DNA from: Nocardioides sp. W7
GTDB lineage: Bacteria > Actinomycetota > Actinomycetes > Propionibacteriales > Nocardioidaceae
Assembly: GCF_022919075.1 (NCBI RefSeq)
Contig: NZ_CP095078.1
Location: 1,550,001-1,614,000 of the forward strand
Direction of reading: 5' to 3'
DNA: 64,000 bases
Below the pieces are notes generated by a model, which saw only the letters and a program-made list of their open reading frames with translations, was not told the DNA's origin and searched no databases. This document shows, one piece after another, positions 34,673 through 45,769 of this stretch; positions within the stretch are counted from its first letter, which is position 1; each line of letters starts with the position of its first letter. The position numbers were made by a program, and so were the translations under genes.

Positions 34673-34720
34673 TCCCGTGTGTCGCTGACCGTTATCACAT
34701 GGCGGACCGCTGGCCGAGCC

Positions 34721-34741
34721 GCGTTCTGTCGACTAGAACGC
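34721..34741. promoter_or_regulatory. Inverted repeat GCGTTCT-N7-AGAACGC upstream of nuoA
   Basis: Perfect 7-bp arms with a 7-bp centre, a size usual for a dimeric transcription factor. Its regulator is unknown. It differs from the actinobacterial LexA box in spacing. Confidence 0.45.
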
Positions 34742-34895
34742 GCTGGAGTGATCTGCGTCATGGAACTCGTTCTCGCAGGTCAGGCTCGCTCTGAATTAGG
34801 ACACTCTCGCGTTGACTAAATGCGCAGGTCAGGACCAAAGTCCCCCCGGCGTGCGGCCGGGGTGGCCGAGTGGCAGTATGTGCGCGAAACCACTT

Positions 34896-34911
34896 CGTGA
34901 TTCGATTCACA
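34896..34911. promoter_or_regulatory. CRP/FNR-type binding site upstream of nuoA
   Basis: CGTGATTCGATTCACA differs from the TGTGA-N6-TCACA consensus at one of ten positions. It lies 52 bp before the nuoA ATG. Crp/GlxR-type regulators of actinobacteria use this motif, often at respiratory genes. A clear -35/-10 pair around it is not evident. Confidence 0.5.
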
Positions 34912-34963
34912 AAGGCACAAAAGTGGACTGACCACGGCGACCTGCAAGGGGAGGACCGACGGT

Positions 34964-35323
34964 ATGGAGCTCTACACCCCGGTGCTGTTTCTGGCCGCGC
35001 TCGCGGCTCTGTTCGCCGTGGGATCGGTGGCCATGTCCGCGTTCATCGGGCCGAAGCGCTACAACCGTGCGCGGCTCGACTCCTACGAGTGCGGCATCGA
35101 GCCGACGCCGCAGCCCGTGGGCGGCGGCCGCTTCCCGGTGAAGTACTACATCACCGCGATGCTCTTCATCGTCTTCGACATCGAGATCATCTTTCTCTAC
35201 CCCTGGGCCGTGCATTTCGACGCGATGAAGTTCTTCGGCCTCATCGAGATGGTCCTCTTCATCGGCACCGTCTTCGTCGCCTACGCCTATGTATGGCGAC
35301 GCGGCGGCCTCGAATGGGATTGA
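34964..35323 (+). CDS. nuoA: NADH-quinone oxidoreductase subunit A
   Basis: This 119-residue membrane subunit of complex I has three hydrophobic segments and the conserved loop DSYECGIEP with its cysteine near residue 46, then PVKYYITAMLFIVFDIEIIFLYPW. GGGGAGG lies 8-9 nt before the ATG. It opens the nuoA-N operon. A 145-bp gap containing a repeat-like sequence separates it from nuoB, the only sizeable gap in the operon. Confidence 0.97.
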   Translation: MELYTPVLFLAALAALFAVGSVAMSAFIGPKRYNRARLDSYECGIEPTPQPVGGGRFPVKYYITAMLFIVFDIEIIFLYPWAVHFDAMKFFGLIEMVLFIGTVFVAYAYVWRRGGLEWD

Positions 35324-35339
35324 GCGCCGCCATGCACGC

Positions 35340-35450
35340 ACATTGCCTGCGTTGTCGTCGGTCGACGGCCGCTCCGCTGCGCTCCGCCGGAGGCCGCCTT
35401 CCTTCCTCCGCCTTGGCACTGCACGCGCCTGACGACGCTCAACTGCTGGC
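35340..35450. repeat. Repeat-like insert between nuoA and nuoB
   Basis: A non-coding stretch with CGGCCGCTCCGCTGCGCTCC and GCCGGAGGCCG (local hairpin) flanked by GTCGTC and GACGAC. The GCTCCGCTGCG style matches the element in the nuoI tail. Other nuo junctions overlap or nearly abut, so this looks inserted. Confidence 0.45.
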
Positions 35451-35468
35451 GCAGAGAGGAACTTTCTG

Positions 35469-36023
35469 ATGGGTATCGAGGAGAAGCTCCCCAGCGGCGT
35501 CCTGCTGACGACCGTGGAGGGTGTCGCCGGCTACATGCGCAAGGCGTCGTTCTGGCCGGCGACCTTCGGCCTGGCCTGCTGCGCGATCGAGATGATGAGC
35601 AGCGGCGGCCCGAAGTACGACCTCGGCCGCTTCGGGATGGAGGTCTTCCGGGCCAGCCCGCGCCAGGCCGACCTGATGATCGTGGCCGGCCGGGTCAGCC
35701 AGAAGATGGCCCCGGTCCTGCGCCAGATCTACGACCAGATGCCCGAGCCCAAGTGGGTGCTCGCGATGGGCGTGTGCGCCAGTAGCGGCGGCATGTTCAA
35801 CAACTACGCGGTCGTCCAGGGCGTCGACCACATCGTCCCCGTCGACATGTACCTCCCGGGCTGTCCGCCGCGCCCGGAGATGCTCATGGACGCGATCTTG
35901 AAGCTGCACGACCAGGTCCAGTCCAAGAAGCTCGGCGTCAACCGCCTCGCCGAGATCGAGGAGCGCGAGAACGCCGCGCTGAAGGCGCTGCCGACCTCGG
36001 AGATGAAGGGCCTGCTCCGATGA
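35469..36023 (+). CDS. nuoB: NADH-quinone oxidoreductase subunit B
   Basis: This 184-residue peripheral-arm subunit carries the N2 [4Fe-4S] cluster; its ligands are seen in [19 protein letters not shown] and LPGCPPRPE. Length is normal for the family. AGAGAGGAA precedes the ATG. The stop overlaps nuoC as ATGA (36020-36023). Confidence 0.98.
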   Translation: MGIEEKLPSGVLLTTVEGVAGYMRKASFWPATFGLACCAIEMMSSGGPKYDLGRFGMEVFRASPRQADLMIVAGRVSQKMAPVLRQIYDQMPEPKWVLAMGVCASSGGMFNNYAVVQGVDHIVPVDMYLPGCPPRPEMLMDAILKLHDQVQSKKLGVNRLAEIEERENAALKALPTSEMKGLLR

Positions 36024-36751
36024 GCGACGAGAAGACACCCGAGCAGGCGGCGCTCGACCAGTCGCCCGAGAACGCCCCCGCCACCACCGACCCGGAGGTC
36101 CGCGCCGTCGGCGTGCGCAGCGGCATGTTCGGTGCGAAGGGCTCCGGCGACACGAGCGGGTACGGCGGCCTGGTCCAGCCGGTCGTCCTCCCCGGCGCGG
36201 CCCAGCGGCCGTTCGAGGGCTGGCACGAGGAGGTCGCGGGCGCGCTCGACGTGGCCCTCGCGGCCGGCGGCGTCGAGCACGCGGTGGAGAGCGTGGTGAT
36301 CCACCGCCGCGAGATCACCTTCCACGTCCGACGAGCCGACCTGCCGACCGTCGCGCAGGTGCTCCGCGACGACCTCAAGCTGCGCTTCGAGTTCTGCGCC
36401 GGCGTCAGCGGCGTGCACTACCCCGCCGACGAGGGCCGCGAGCTGCACGCGGTCTACCACCTGCTCTCGATGACCCACAACCGCCGGATCCGGGTCGAGG
36501 TGACGGCGCCCGACGCCGATCCGCACATCCCGTCGATCGTGGCGGTCTACCCGACCGTCGACTGGCACGAGCGCGAGACCTACGACATGTTCGGGATCGT
36601 CTTCGACGGCCACCCGGCGCTCACCCGGGTCCTGATGCCCGACGACTGGCCGGGCCACCCCCAGCGCAAGGACTACCCGCTGGGCGGCATTCCCGTGGAG
36701 TACAAGGGCGGCACCGTTCCGCCTCCCGACCAGCGGAGGTCGTACAACTGA
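36020..36751 (+). CDS. nuoC: NADH-quinone oxidoreductase subunit C
   Basis: This 243-residue subunit of the connecting module of complex I contains the 30-kDa subunit signature [16 protein letters not shown] and [21 protein letters not shown]. An N-terminal extension of about 60 residues, low in order ([19 protein letters not shown]), precedes the conserved domain. Its stop overlaps the nuoD ATG by one base. Confidence 0.97.
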   Translation: MSDEKTPEQAALDQSPENAPATTDPEVRAVGVRSGMFGAKGSGDTSGYGGLVQPVVLPGAAQRPFEGWHEEVAGALDVALAAGGVEHAVESVVIHRREITFHVRRADLPTVAQVLRDDLKLRFEFCAGVSGVHYPADEGRELHAVYHLLSMTHNRRIRVEVTAPDADPHIPSIVAVYPTVDWHERETYDMFGIVFDGHPALTRVLMPDDWPGHPQRKDYPLGGIPVEYKGGTVPPPDQRRSYN

Positions 36752-38091
36752 TGAGCACGACCGAAGATCTCTACGCCGGCACGAGCGACACGACCGAGGG
36801 TCGCGTCTTCACGGTCACCGGCCAGGACTGGGACCAGATCGCCGAGGGCCTCGCGGAGGAGGCCGACGAGCGGATCGTGGTCAACATGGGTCCGCAGCAC
36901 CCGTCGACGCACGGCGTGCTCCGGCTGATCCTCGAGCTCGAGGGTGAGACGGTGACCGAGGCCCGCTGCGGCATCGGGTACCTGCACACCGGCATCGAGA
37001 AGAACATGGAGTTCCGCTCCTGGGTGCAGGGCGTCACCTTCTGCACCCGGATGGACTACCTCTCGCCGTTCTACAACGAGATGACCTACGTCCTCGGCGT
37101 CGAGCGGCTCCTCGACATCGAGGACCAGGTGCCGGAGAAGGCCGAGGTCATGCGGGTGCTCCTGATGGAGCTCAACCGGATCTCCTCCCACCTGGTCTGC
37201 ATCGCCACCGGCGGCATGGAGATCGGCGCGCTGACGGTCATGACCATGGGCTTCCGCGAGCGCGAGCTGGTCCTCGACCTGTTCGAGCTGATCACCGGCC
37301 TGCGCATGAACCACGCGTTCATCCGGCCGGGCGGCGTCGCCCAGGACCTGCCCCCGGGTGCGCTCGACGAGATCCGCGGCTTCGTGGCCCTGATGAAGAA
37401 GCGGCTCCCGGAGTACGCCGCACTCTGCAACGCCAACCCGATCTTCAAGGCCCGCCTCGAGGGCGTCGGCCACCTCGACCTGGAGGGCTGCCTGGCCCTG
37501 GGCCTCACCGGCCCGGTGCTGCGCAGCACCGGCTACCCGTGGGACCTGCGCAAGTCCGAGCCCTACTCCGGCTACGAGACCTACGACTTCGAGGTCCAGA
37601 CCTGGGACACGGCCGACGCCTACGGCCGGTTCCGGATCCGCCTCAACGAGATGTGGGAGTCGCTGAAGATCGTCGAGCAGGCCGCCGACCGGCTCGCCGG
37701 CCTCGAGGGCGCCCCGGTGATGGTGGGCGACAAGAAGATCGCCTGGCCCAGCCAGCTCGCGATCGGCTCCGACGGCATGGGCAACTCCCTCGACCACATC
37801 CGCCACATCATGGGCGAGTCGATGGAGGCGCTGATCCACCACTTCAAGCTGGTGACCGAGGGCTTCCGGGTCCCGGCCGGCCAGGCGTACGTGCCGATCG
37901 AGTCGCCGCGCGGCGAGCTCGGCGCCCACGTCGTCTCCGACGGCGGCACCCGCCCGTTCCGCGCCCACTTCCGGGACCCGTCGTTCACCAATCTGCAGGC
38001 CACGAGCGTGATGAGCGAGGGCGGCATGGTCGCCGACGTCATCGTCGCGATCGCATCCATCGACCCGGTCATGGGAGGCGTCGACCGATGA
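36751..38091 (+). CDS. nuoD: NADH-quinone oxidoreductase subunit D
   Basis: This 446-residue subunit shapes the quinone site together with NuoB. Family marks: [21 protein letters not shown] near 47 and the C-terminal [34 protein letters not shown]. In this organism the acceptor is presumably menaquinone. ATGA overlap with nuoE at 38088-38091. Confidence 0.98.
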   Translation: MSTTEDLYAGTSDTTEGRVFTVTGQDWDQIAEGLAEEADERIVVNMGPQHPSTHGVLRLILELEGETVTEARCGIGYLHTGIEKNMEFRSWVQGVTFCTRMDYLSPFYNEMTYVLGVERLLDIEDQVPEKAEVMRVLLMELNRISSHLVCIATGGMEIGALTVMTMGFRERELVLDLFELITGLRMNHAFIRPGGVAQDLPPGALDEIRGFVALMKKRLPEYAALCNANPIFKARLEGVGHLDLEGCLALGLTGPVLRSTGYPWDLRKSEPYSGYETYDFEVQTWDTADAYGRFRIRLNEMWESLKIVEQAADRLAGLEGAPVMVGDKKIAWPSQLAIGSDGMGNSLDHIRHIMGESMEALIHHFKLVTEGFRVPAGQAYVPIESPRGELGAHVVSDGGTRPFRAHFRDPSFTNLQATSVMSEGGMVADVIVAIASIDPVMGGVDR

Positions 38092-38876
38092 CGATCCAGA
38101 GCAACGAGATCAGCGACGCGACGTACGCCGAGCTGGAGCAGATCGCGGCCCGCTACCCGGAGCCGCGCTCGGGCCTGCTGCCGATGCTGCACCTGGTGCA
38201 GTCGGCCATGGGCCGGATCACGCCGGAGGGGATCGAGGCCTGCGCCGACATCCTCGGCATCTCCGCGGCGGACGTCAGCGGGGTCGCGACGTTCTACACG
38301 ATGTACAAGCGCAAGCCGGTCGGCGACTACCACGTCGGGGTCTGCACCAACACGCTGTGCGCGGTGATGGGCGGCGACGTGATCTTCGAGCGGCTCAAGG
38401 AGCACCTCGACGTCGGCAACGACGAGACCACCGCCGACGGCAGGATCACCCTCGAGCACGTGGAGTGCAACGCGGCGTGCGACTACGCGCCGGTGATGAT
38501 GGTCAACTGGGAGTTCATGGACAACCAGACCCCGCAGTCGGCGGTGGAGCTGGTCGACGACCTCCGCGCCGGTCGGGAGGTCACCTCCACCCGGGGCCCG
38601 CGCATCTGCACGTGGCGCGAGGCGGAGCGGGTGCTGGCCGGCTTCCCCGACGGCCGCGTCGACGAGGGACCCGCCGCGGGCCCGGCCTCGCTGGTCGGCC
38701 TCGGGATCGCCCGCGAGCGCGGCTGGAGCGCCCCGTCGCCGGACGCCGAGGGCACGACGGGGTCGGCCAACGAGGTGGCCGACACCAAGACCGAGGCGGT
38801 GGCCCAGGCCGACACGTCGCGGGCCCAGAGCGAAACGGTGCAGAGCGAAACGGTGGAGGAGAAGACGGATGACTGA
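38088..38876 (+). CDS. nuoE: NADH-quinone oxidoreductase subunit E
   Basis: This 262-residue subunit binds the N1a [2Fe-2S] cluster with cysteines in [10 protein letters not shown] and [12 protein letters not shown]. The core ends near residue 170; about 90 extra C-terminal residues are Ala/Glu/Thr-rich and end with a duplicated QSETV sequence ([11 protein letters not shown]), an extension likely disordered. It overlaps nuoF by 8 nt. Confidence 0.97.
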   Translation: MTIQSNEISDATYAELEQIAARYPEPRSGLLPMLHLVQSAMGRITPEGIEACADILGISAADVSGVATFYTMYKRKPVGDYHVGVCTNTLCAVMGGDVIFERLKEHLDVGNDETTADGRITLEHVECNAACDYAPVMMVNWEFMDNQTPQSAVELVDDLRAGREVTSTRGPRICTWREAERVLAGFPDGRVDEGPAAGPASLVGLGIARERGWSAPSPDAEGTTGSANEVADTKTEAVAQADTSRAQSETVQSETVEEKTDD

Positions 38877-40179
38877 TGTCCTGACCCCGGTGCTCACCGA
38901 CAACTGGGACGCCGAGCGCGCCTGGACCCTCGCGTCGTACGAGCAGCACGGCGGGTACGCCGCGCTGAAGAAGGCGCTCGCGATGGCCCCTGACGACATC
39001 ATCGCGGCCGTGAAGGACTCCGGCCTGCGCGGTCGCGGCGGCGCGGGCTTCCCGACCGGCATGAAGTGGTCGTTCATCCCGCAGGACAACCCGAGGCCGA
39101 AGTACCTCGTCGTCAACGCCGACGAGTCCGAGCCGGGGACCTGCAAGGACATCCCGCTGATGATGGCCAGCCCGCACACCCTGGTCGAGGGCGTGATCAT
39201 CAGCTCCTTCGCCATCCGGGCCAACAAGGCGTTCATCTACATCCGCGGCGAGGTGCTCCACGTGATCCGCCGGGTGCAGGCCGCGGTCGCCGAGGCGTAC
39301 GCCGCCGGCCACCTCGGCACCGACATCCACGGCTCCGGCTACGACCTCGACATCGTCGTGCACGCCGGTGCGGGCGCCTACATCTGCGGCGAGGAGACGG
39401 CGCTGCTGGAGGGTCTGGAGGGCCGTCGCGGCCAGCCCCGGTTGCGCCCGCCGTTCCCGGCCGTCGCCGGCCTGTACGCCAGCCCGACGGTCATCAACAA
39501 CGTCGAGTCGATCGCATCCGTGCCGAGCATCATCGGCCGCGGCGCCGAGTGGTTCGCGAGCATGGGCACCGAGAAGTCCAAGGGCTTCGGCATCTTCTCC
39601 CTCTCCGGCCACGTCCAGCGGCCGGGCCAGTACGAGGCGCCGCTCGGCATCACCCTGCGGCAGCTGATCGACCTCGCGGGCGGCATGCGGGAGGGCCACG
39701 AGCTGAAGTTCTGGACTCCCGGCGGGTCGAGCACCCCGCTGTTCACCGCCGAGCACCTCGACGTCCCGCTGGACTTCGAGGGCGTGGCCGCGGCCGGGTC
39801 GATGCTCGGCACCCGCGCCCTGCAGCTCTTCGACGAGACCGTCTGCGTGGTCCGGGCCGTGCTGCGGTGGACGGAGTTCTACAAGCACGAGTCCTGCGGC
39901 AAGTGCACGCCGTGCCGCGAGGGGACGTGGTGGCTGGTCCAGACCCTGGCCGCGCTGGAGCGGGGGCAGGGCACCGAGGCCGACCTCGAGCTGCTCCTCG
40001 ACCAGTGCGACAACATCCTGGGCCGGGCCTTCTGCGCCCTCGGTGACGGGGCGACCAGCCCGATCACCAGCTCGATCAAGTACTTCCGCGACGAGTACCT
40101 CGCCCACCTGACCCACGGCGGCTGCCCGTTCGACCCGGCCGCCTCCACCTCGTTCGTGACCGCTGGAGCAAGCGCATGA
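38869..40179 (+). CDS. nuoF: NADH-quinone oxidoreductase subunit F
   Basis: This 436-residue subunit binds NADH, FMN and the N3 [4Fe-4S] cluster. The FMN/NAD loops [16 protein letters not shown] and [19 protein letters not shown] and the cluster motif [12 protein letters not shown] with a later cysteine in [10 protein letters not shown] are present. Length is standard. It overlaps nuoG by ATGA at 40176-40179. Confidence 0.98.
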   Translation: MTDVLTPVLTDNWDAERAWTLASYEQHGGYAALKKALAMAPDDIIAAVKDSGLRGRGGAGFPTGMKWSFIPQDNPRPKYLVVNADESEPGTCKDIPLMMASPHTLVEGVIISSFAIRANKAFIYIRGEVLHVIRRVQAAVAEAYAAGHLGTDIHGSGYDLDIVVHAGAGAYICGEETALLEGLEGRRGQPRLRPPFPAVAGLYASPTVINNVESIASVPSIIGRGAEWFASMGTEKSKGFGIFSLSGHVQRPGQYEAPLGITLRQLIDLAGGMREGHELKFWTPGGSSTPLFTAEHLDVPLDFEGVAAAGSMLGTRALQLFDETVCVVRAVLRWTEFYKHESCGKCTPCREGTWWLVQTLAALERGQGTEADLELLLDQCDNILGRAFCALGDGATSPITSSIKYFRDEYLAHLTHGGCPFDPAASTSFVTAGASA

Positions 40180-42581
40180 CGGTTTCGACAGGCTCAACCA
40201 ACGGAGTCGAGAAGACGGATCTCGTCACCCTGACGATCGACGGGGTTCAGGTCAGCGTCCCCAAGGACACCCTGGTGATCCGCGCGGCCGAGCAGGTCGG
40301 CGTGCAGATCCCGCGGTTCTGCGACCACCCGCTGCTCGAGCCGGTCGGCGCCTGCCGGCAGTGCCTGGTCGACATCCCCGACGCCGGCAACGGCCGCGGC
40401 TTCCCGAAGCCGCAGGCCTCCTGCACGCTGCCGGTCGCCGAGGGCATGGTCGTCAGCACCCAGGCCACCAGCCCGGTCGCCGACAAGGCGCAGCAGGGGA
40501 TCATGGAGTTCCTGCTGGTCAACCACCCCCTGGACTGCCCGGTGTGCGACAAGGGCGGCGAGTGCCCGCTGCAGAACCAGGCGATGTCCAACGGCCGGGG
40601 TGAGACCCGGTTCGACGGGGTCAAGCGCACCTACCCCAAGCCGATCAACATCTCCGCGCAGGTGCTCCTGGACCGCGAGCGCTGCGTGCTCTGCGCGCGG
40701 TGCACCCGGTTCTCCGAGCAGATCGCGGGTGACCCGTTCATCGCGCTGGTCGAGCGGGGCGCGCTCCAGCAGGTCGGCATCTACGAGAAGGAGCCGCTGC
40801 AGAGCTACTTCTCCGGCAACACGATCCAGATCTGCCCGGTCGGCGCGCTGACCTCCGCCGAGTACCGCTTCCGCTCCCGCCCGTTCGACCTGGTCTCCAC
40901 GCCCGCGGTCGCCGAGCACGACGCCTGCGGCTCCGCGATCCGCGTCGACCACCGGCGCGGCAAGGTGATGCGTCGCCTCGCCGGCAACGACCCCGAGGTC
41001 AACGAGGAGTGGATCACCGACAAGGACCGCTTCGCGTTCACCTACGCGCAGCAGCCGGACCGGCTGACCTACCCGCAGGTCCGAGATGAGGACGGGTCGT
41101 TGCGGCCGGCCTCGTGGCCCGAGGCGTTCGCCGTCGCGGCGCGTGGCCTGCAGGCCGCCGGCGCCACCGGCGTGCTCACCGGCGGCCGGGTCACGGCCGA
41201 GGACGCGTACGCCTACAGCGCCTTCGCCCGGGTCGCCCTCGGCACCAACGACATCGACTTCCGGGCCCGCCCGCTGTCGGCCGAGGAGGCCGACTTCCTG
41301 GCCTCCGACGTCGTGCTCACGCACCCCTCCGACGGCTCCCCGACGTACGCCGACCTCGAGCTCGCGAAGACCGTCGTCCTCCTCGGGCTGGAGCCCGAGG
41401 ACGAGGCGGGCGCGATCTTCCTGCGGCTGCGCAAGGCCAACAAGCACCACGGCACCCGGGTGCTCGCCGTCGCGCCGTACCGCTCGCGCGGGCTGCGCAA
41501 GATGGGCGGCAAGGCCGTCATCGCGGCGCCGGGCGCCGAGGCGTCGGCCATCGCCGGCCTGGTCGAGCACGCCGAGCACGGCATCGACGGCACCGCGGTG
41601 CTGCTGGTGGGGGAGCGGCTCGCCACCTCGCCGGGCGCGCTCTCGGCCGCCGCCGCGCTGGCTCGCAAGACCGGCGCGAAGCTCGCCTGGGTGCCGCGCC
41701 GGGCCGGTGACCGTGGCGCGGTCGAGGCCGGCTGCCTGCCCAACCTGCTGCCCGGCGGACGTCCGGTGGCCGACCCGGTCGCCCGGGTGGACGCGGCCGC
41801 GAGCTGGGGCGTCGACTCCCTGCCCGACACCCCCGGCCGGGACGCCGACGCGATCGTGGCCGCGCTGGTCGCCGGTCAGCTGGGCGGCCTGGTCATCGGC
41901 GGCGTCGACCCCGACGACACGGCCGACCCGGCCGCCACCCGGGCCGCGGTCGAGGCGGCGTCGTTCGTCGTCGCCCTGGAGCTGCGCGAGACCGAGGTGA
42001 CCCGGGCCGCCGACGTGGTGTTCCCGGTGGCCCCGGTCAGCGACAAGGCCGGCACCTTCGTCACCTGGGAGGGCCGCCCGCGGCCCTTCGAGGCGGTCTT
42101 CACCAACCCGGCCTCGCTGCCCGACCTGCGGATCCTCGCCGGCATCGCCGAGGAGCTGGGCCGCCCGCTCGGCTTCCGCACCGTCGCCGACGTGCGGGCC
42201 CGGATGTCCGAGATGGGCCCGTGGGACGGTGCCCGTCCCGCGTCGCCCGCGGTCGAGCCGGTCCAGCCGGCTGCGAGCGCCGGCGTACGCGTCGCCAGCT
42301 GGAAGCAGCTGATCGACCTGGGCTCGATGCAGGACGGCGACGACCACCTGCGGGCCACCGCCCGGATGCCCGTGGTGCGGGTGCCGGCGACGATCTTCGA
42401 GCAGCACGGCCGACTGGTCACCCTGACCGGTGACCGCGGCTCGCTGACGCTCCCGGCGGTCATCAACAAGGAGCTGCCCGACGACGTGGTGTGGCTGCCG
42501 GCGAACTCCTCCGGCAACGGCGTGCTCGCCGACCTCGCCTCACCCGGCTCGACGGTCACCGTGAAGGGAGCGGGCGCGTGA
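40176..42581 (+). CDS. nuoG: NADH-quinone oxidoreductase subunit G
   Basis: This 801-residue subunit has an N-terminal ferredoxin-like region with the N1b cysteines ([20 protein letters not shown]), the His-Cys motif [15 protein letters not shown], further [4Fe-4S] ligands in [10 protein letters not shown] and QICPVGALT, and a C-terminal molybdopterin-oxidoreductase-like domain that is catalytically inert in complex I. The first ten codons coincide with a genomic repeat (GGTTTCGACAGGCTCAACCA), so the N-terminus [13 protein letters not shown] looks acquired. It overlaps nuoH as GTGA. Confidence 0.97.
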   Translation: MTVSTGSTNGVEKTDLVTLTIDGVQVSVPKDTLVIRAAEQVGVQIPRFCDHPLLEPVGACRQCLVDIPDAGNGRGFPKPQASCTLPVAEGMVVSTQATSPVADKAQQGIMEFLLVNHPLDCPVCDKGGECPLQNQAMSNGRGETRFDGVKRTYPKPINISAQVLLDRERCVLCARCTRFSEQIAGDPFIALVERGALQQVGIYEKEPLQSYFSGNTIQICPVGALTSAEYRFRSRPFDLVSTPAVAEHDACGSAIRVDHRRGKVMRRLAGNDPEVNEEWITDKDRFAFTYAQQPDRLTYPQVRDEDGSLRPASWPEAFAVAARGLQAAGATGVLTGGRVTAEDAYAYSAFARVALGTNDIDFRARPLSAEEADFLASDVVLTHPSDGSPTYADLELAKTVVLLGLEPEDEAGAIFLRLRKANKHHGTRVLAVAPYRSRGLRKMGGKAVIAAPGAEASAIAGLVEHAEHGIDGTAVLLVGERLATSPGALSAAAALARKTGAKLAWVPRRAGDRGAVEAGCLPNLLPGGRPVADPVARVDAAASWGVDSLPDTPGRDADAIVAALVAGQLGGLVIGGVDPDDTADPAATRAAVEAASFVVALELRETEVTRAADVVFPVAPVSDKAGTFVTWEGRPRPFEAVFTNPASLPDLRILAGIAEELGRPLGFRTVADVRARMSEMGPWDGARPASPAVEPVQPAASAGVRVASWKQLIDLGSMQDGDDHLRATARMPVVRVPATIFEQHGRLVTLTGDRGSLTLPAVINKELPDDVVWLPANSSGNGVLADLASPGSTVTVKGAGA
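40181..40204. repeat. Compact TTTCGA...CTCAACC repeat inside the nuoG start
   Basis: GGTTTCGACAGGCTCAACCA plus ACGG lies 2 nt after the nuoG ATG and encodes VSTGSTNG. It matches the ends of the longer intergenic copies at 14822 and 25977/26074. Confidence 0.75.
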
Positions 42582-43888
42582 TCCCACTGGCGGCCGACGA
42601 CACCAGCCTGGCGAGCTTCGGCAACGACCCCTGGTGGATCATCCTCATCAAGACCCTGCTGATCTTCGTGGTCCTGGTGCTGCTCACCCTGTTCAACATC
42701 TGGTTCGAGCGTCGGGTCGTGGCCCGGATGCAGCACCGGATCGGCCCCAACATCAACGGCCCGTTCGGGTTGCTGCAGTCACTGGCCGACGGCGTGAAGC
42801 TCGCGCTGAAGGAGGACCTGATCCCGAAGGCGGCCGACAAGGTGGTCTTCCTGATCGCCCCGGTGCTGGCCGTGGTCCCCGCGTTCGTCACCTTCTCGGT
42901 GATCCCGTTCGGGCCCGAGGTCAACTTCTTCGGTGAGACCACCCCGCTGCAGCTGACCGACATGCCGGTCGCCGTGCTGTTCGTGATGGCCATCGCCTCG
43001 ATCGGCATCTACGGCATCGTGCTCGGCGGCTGGTCCAGCGGCTCGACGTACTCCCTGCTCGGCGGGCTGCGCTCGAGCGCGCAGATGATCTCCTACGAGG
43101 TCGCGATGGGCCTCGCGCTCGTCGCGGTGTTCCTGTACGCCGGCTCGATGTCGACCTCGGAGATCGTGGCGGCGCAGGACAACCTGTGGTTCGGCCTGAT
43201 CCTGGCGCCGTCGTTCATCATCTACACGATCGCGATGATCGGGGAGACCAACCGCGCGCCGTTCGACCTCCCCGAGGCCGAGGGCGAGCTGGTCGGCGGC
43301 TTCCACACCGAGTACTCCTCGCTGAAGTTCGCGCTGTTCTTCCTCGCCGAGTACATCAACATGGCGACCGTCTCCGCGCTCGCGACGACGCTGTTCCTCG
43401 GCGGGTGGCACGCGCCGTTCTGGATCGACCACCTCTACGCCGGCTTCAACGAGGGCTACTGGCCGGTGCTGTGGTTCTTCGGCAAGGTGATGGCGTTCAT
43501 CTTCGTCTTCATCTGGCTGCGCGGCACGCTGCCCCGGCTGCGCTACGACCAGTTCATGGCCTTCGGCTGGAAGCGGCTGATCCCGGCCGCGCTGCTCTGG
43601 ATCATCGCGGTCGCGACGATCCGGGCGATGTCGCTGGAGGACGGTATCGACCGGCAGTACCTCCTGGTCGCGATCGGCGTGCTCGTCGTGCTCTTCCTCG
43701 GGCTCTTCTTCTTCGCCGACGAGGACGACCACGAGGAGGCGCCGGCCGTCGCGCCGGAGCCCCCGGCGAGCGGCGCCTTCCCGGTCCCGCCGATGCCCAC
43801 CGGCGGTCCGGTCCGCGGTGCGGCCGAGCCGCTCACGTTCAGATCCAGTTCCACGGTCCCGGCCGGGACGACGGAGGAGACATCCTGA
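42578..43888 (+). CDS. nuoH: NADH-quinone oxidoreductase subunit H
   Basis: This 436-residue membrane subunit lines the quinone channel. Conserved: [15 protein letters not shown] near residue 45, [12 protein letters not shown] and [27 protein letters not shown] near 225-255, followed by the RYDQFM region. Eight or so membrane segments are visible. A Pro/Ala-rich C-terminal tail of about 65 residues follows the last one. GTG 42578 overlaps the nuoG stop. Confidence 0.97.
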   Translation: MIPLAADDTSLASFGNDPWWIILIKTLLIFVVLVLLTLFNIWFERRVVARMQHRIGPNINGPFGLLQSLADGVKLALKEDLIPKAADKVVFLIAPVLAVVPAFVTFSVIPFGPEVNFFGETTPLQLTDMPVAVLFVMAIASIGIYGIVLGGWSSGSTYSLLGGLRSSAQMISYEVAMGLALVAVFLYAGSMSTSEIVAAQDNLWFGLILAPSFIIYTIAMIGETNRAPFDLPEAEGELVGGFHTEYSSLKFALFFLAEYINMATVSALATTLFLGGWHAPFWIDHLYAGFNEGYWPVLWFFGKVMAFIFVFIWLRGTLPRLRYDQFMAFGWKRLIPAALLWIIAVATIRAMSLEDGIDRQYLLVAIGVLVVLFLGLFFFADEDDHEEAPAVAPEPPASGAFPVPPMPTGGPVRGAAEPLTFRSSSTVPAGTTEETS

Positions 43889-44550
43889 TGCCCACGTTGA
43901 AGGAGCAGTTCTGGGACCCGGTCGCCGGGTTCGGGGTGACCTTCCGGACGATGTTCAGGAAGGTCGTCACCGAGCAGTACCCCTACGACAAGCAGCCGAC
44001 CGCACCTCGCTTCCACGGCCGCCACCAGCTCAACCGGTGGCCCGACGGGCTGGAGAAGTGCATCGGCTGCGAGCTGTGCGCGTGGGCCTGCCCGGCCGAC
44101 GCGATCTACGTCGAGGGTGCGTCCAACGACGACAGCGCCAACGGCGAGGGCCGCTTCAGCCCCGGCGAGCGCTACGGCCGCGTCTACCAGATCAACTACC
44201 TGCGCTGCATCCTGTGCGGCCTGTGCATCGAGGCCTGCCCGACCCGGGCCCTGACGATGACCAACGAGTACGAGCTGGCCGACGACAACCGCGCGGACCT
44301 GATCTACGAGAAGTCCGACCTGCTCGCGCCGCTGCTCCCCGGCATGGAGCAGCCGCCGCACCCGATGCGTCTCGGCGACGACGAGGGCGCCTACTACCGG
44401 GGCACCCAGGGGGGCTCCGCCCCCCAGACCCCCCAGAACGTCGAGGGGGTCGCTCCGCTCCCCGATCCTTCTGTTCCGGCGAACCAGGCTCGCTCCGCTC
44501 GCGGTTCGACGGGCTCCGCTGGCGCGGAGCAGGATGGGGCGGTGTCGTGA
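43888..44550 (+). CDS. nuoI: NADH-quinone oxidoreductase subunit I
   Basis: This 220-residue subunit carries clusters N6a and N6b, bound by [12 protein letters not shown] (near 58) and [12 protein letters not shown] (near 108). The conserved part ends near YYRGTQ (about residue 172). The last 48 residues, [18 protein letters not shown] and onward, are low-complexity and encoded by repeat-like DNA with a GGGGGGCTCCGCCCCCC hairpin, so the tail seems to derive from a repeat. It overlaps nuoJ as GTGA. Confidence 0.96.
   Translation: MPTLKEQFWDPVAGFGVTFRTMFRKVVTEQYPYDKQPTAPRFHGRHQLNRWPDGLEKCIGCELCAWACPADAIYVEGASNDDSANGEGRFSPGERYGRVYQINYLRCILCGLCIEACPTRALTMTNEYELADDNRADLIYEKSDLLAPLLPGMEQPPHPMRLGDDEGAYYRGTQGGSAPQTPQNVEGVAPLPDPSVPANQARSARGSTGSAGAEQDGAVS
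44405..44530. repeat. Hairpin-rich repeat DNA forming the nuoI tail
   Basis: GGGGGGCTCCGCCCCCCAGA followed by CCCCCC, then CTCGCTCCGCTCGCGG and CGACGGGCTCCGCTGGCGCGG. Such GGGCTCCGCCC sequences are usually intergenic; here they are translated as the last residues of NuoI. Confidence 0.6.
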
Positions 44551-45461
44551 GCCCTGCCTTCTACATCCTGGCGCCGATCATGGTGCTGGCGGCTCTCGGG
44601 ATCCTCTTCGTCCGCAAGGCGGTGCACGCCGCCCTGCTGCTCGCGGTCGTGATGATCAGCCTGGCCGTGCTGTACGCCGTGCTGGAGGCGCCGTTCCTGT
44701 TCGCGGTGCAGATCATCGTCTACACCGGCGCCATCTTGATGCTCTTCCTCTTCGTGCTGATGTTGGTCGGTGTCGACGCCTCCGACTCCACGGTCGAGAC
44801 GATCCGCGGTCAGCGGGTGCTCGCCGTGGTCGCCGGCCTGGTGCTCGGCTTGGTGCTGGTCACCGGCCTGGCCCAGATCTCCCTCGGCAGCGTCGTGGGG
44901 CTGGAGGAGGCCAACCAGGGCGGCAACGTCCAGCGGCTCGCCGACATCCTGTTCTCGCGCTACGTCTTCGCCTTCGAGGTCACCAGCGCGCTGCTCATCA
45001 CCGCCGCCATGGGCGCGATGGTGCTCGCCCACCGCGAGCGGCTCACGCCCAAGGCGACCCAGCGGAGCCTGGCCGCCGAGCGGGTGCGCGACTACGCCGA
45101 GAAGGGCACCCACCTCGGGCCGCTGCCCGCTCCCGGCGTCTTCGCCCGCCACAACGCGGTCGACACCCCGGCCCTGCTGCCCGACGGCACCGCCTCGGCG
45201 CTCTCGGTCTCCCGGGTGCTGGCGGCCCGGGGCACGGTCCGGTCCGCGCCGGCCCTGGCCGACGACATCGAGGGGGTCCAGCGCTCGCTGGCCGGTCTGC
45301 CCGGCGGGTCCGGCTCCGCCGCCGACACCTCCGCAGGCTCCGGCCACAACACCGAGCAGGGCACCGGCATGCCGACCAGTCAGGCCGGCGAGGCCGAGGT
45401 GCCCGAGCAGGTCGACGTGGCCGCCGAATCCGACGTGGCCGACGTGGAAGGAGACCGCTGA
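44547..45461 (+). CDS. nuoJ: NADH-quinone oxidoreductase subunit J
   Basis: This 304-residue membrane subunit has five hydrophobic segments, including the conserved helix [24 protein letters not shown] near residue 50-73. About 130 residues follow the last membrane segment; they are hydrophilic and Ala/Asp/Ser-rich, making the protein long compared with the usual 165-200. The GTG start at 44547 overlaps the nuoI stop. Confidence 0.96.
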   Translation: MSPAFYILAPIMVLAALGILFVRKAVHAALLLAVVMISLAVLYAVLEAPFLFAVQIIVYTGAILMLFLFVLMLVGVDASDSTVETIRGQRVLAVVAGLVLGLVLVTGLAQISLGSVVGLEEANQGGNVQRLADILFSRYVFAFEVTSALLITAAMGAMVLAHRERLTPKATQRSLAAERVRDYAEKGTHLGPLPAPGVFARHNAVDTPALLPDGTASALSVSRVLAARGTVRSAPALADDIEGVQRSLAGLPGGSGSAADTSAGSGHNTEQGTGMPTSQAGEAEVPEQVDVAAESDVADVEGDR

Positions 45462-45763
45462 TGGACGACGTGACGCCGTACATCATCCTGTCCTCGATCC
45501 TGTTCACGATCGGCTGCGTGGGGGTGCTCACCCGTCGCAACGCGATCGTGGTGTTCATGTGCGTCGAGCTGATGCTCAACGCCTGCAACCTCGCGCTGGT
45601 GGCCTTCGCCAAGCAGCACGGCAACCTCGACGGCCAGATCGCCGCCTTCTTCGTGATGGTGGTGGCTGCGGCCGAGGTCGTCGTCGGGCTCGCGATCATC
45701 ATGACCATCTTCCGGACTCGTCGCTCGGCCTCGGTCGACGACGCGAGCCTGCTGAAGTACTGA
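45461..45763 (+). CDS. nuoK: NADH-quinone oxidoreductase subunit K
   Basis: This 100-residue membrane subunit has three helices with the conserved glutamates in [18 protein letters not shown] and [12 protein letters not shown], which take part in the proton path. Length is exact for the family. The ATG shares one base with the nuoJ stop; GAAGGAG lies upstream. Confidence 0.98.
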   Translation: MDDVTPYIILSSILFTIGCVGVLTRRNAIVVFMCVELMLNACNLALVAFAKQHGNLDGQIAAFFVMVVAAAEVVVGLAIIMTIFRTRRSASVDDASLLKY

Positions 45764-45769
45764 GGAGCC

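Noticed and set aside
34721..34741. LexA/SOS box upstream of nuoA
   Set aside because: GTTC and GAAC are in the wrong order and spacing for the actinobacterial GAAC-N4-GTTC box.
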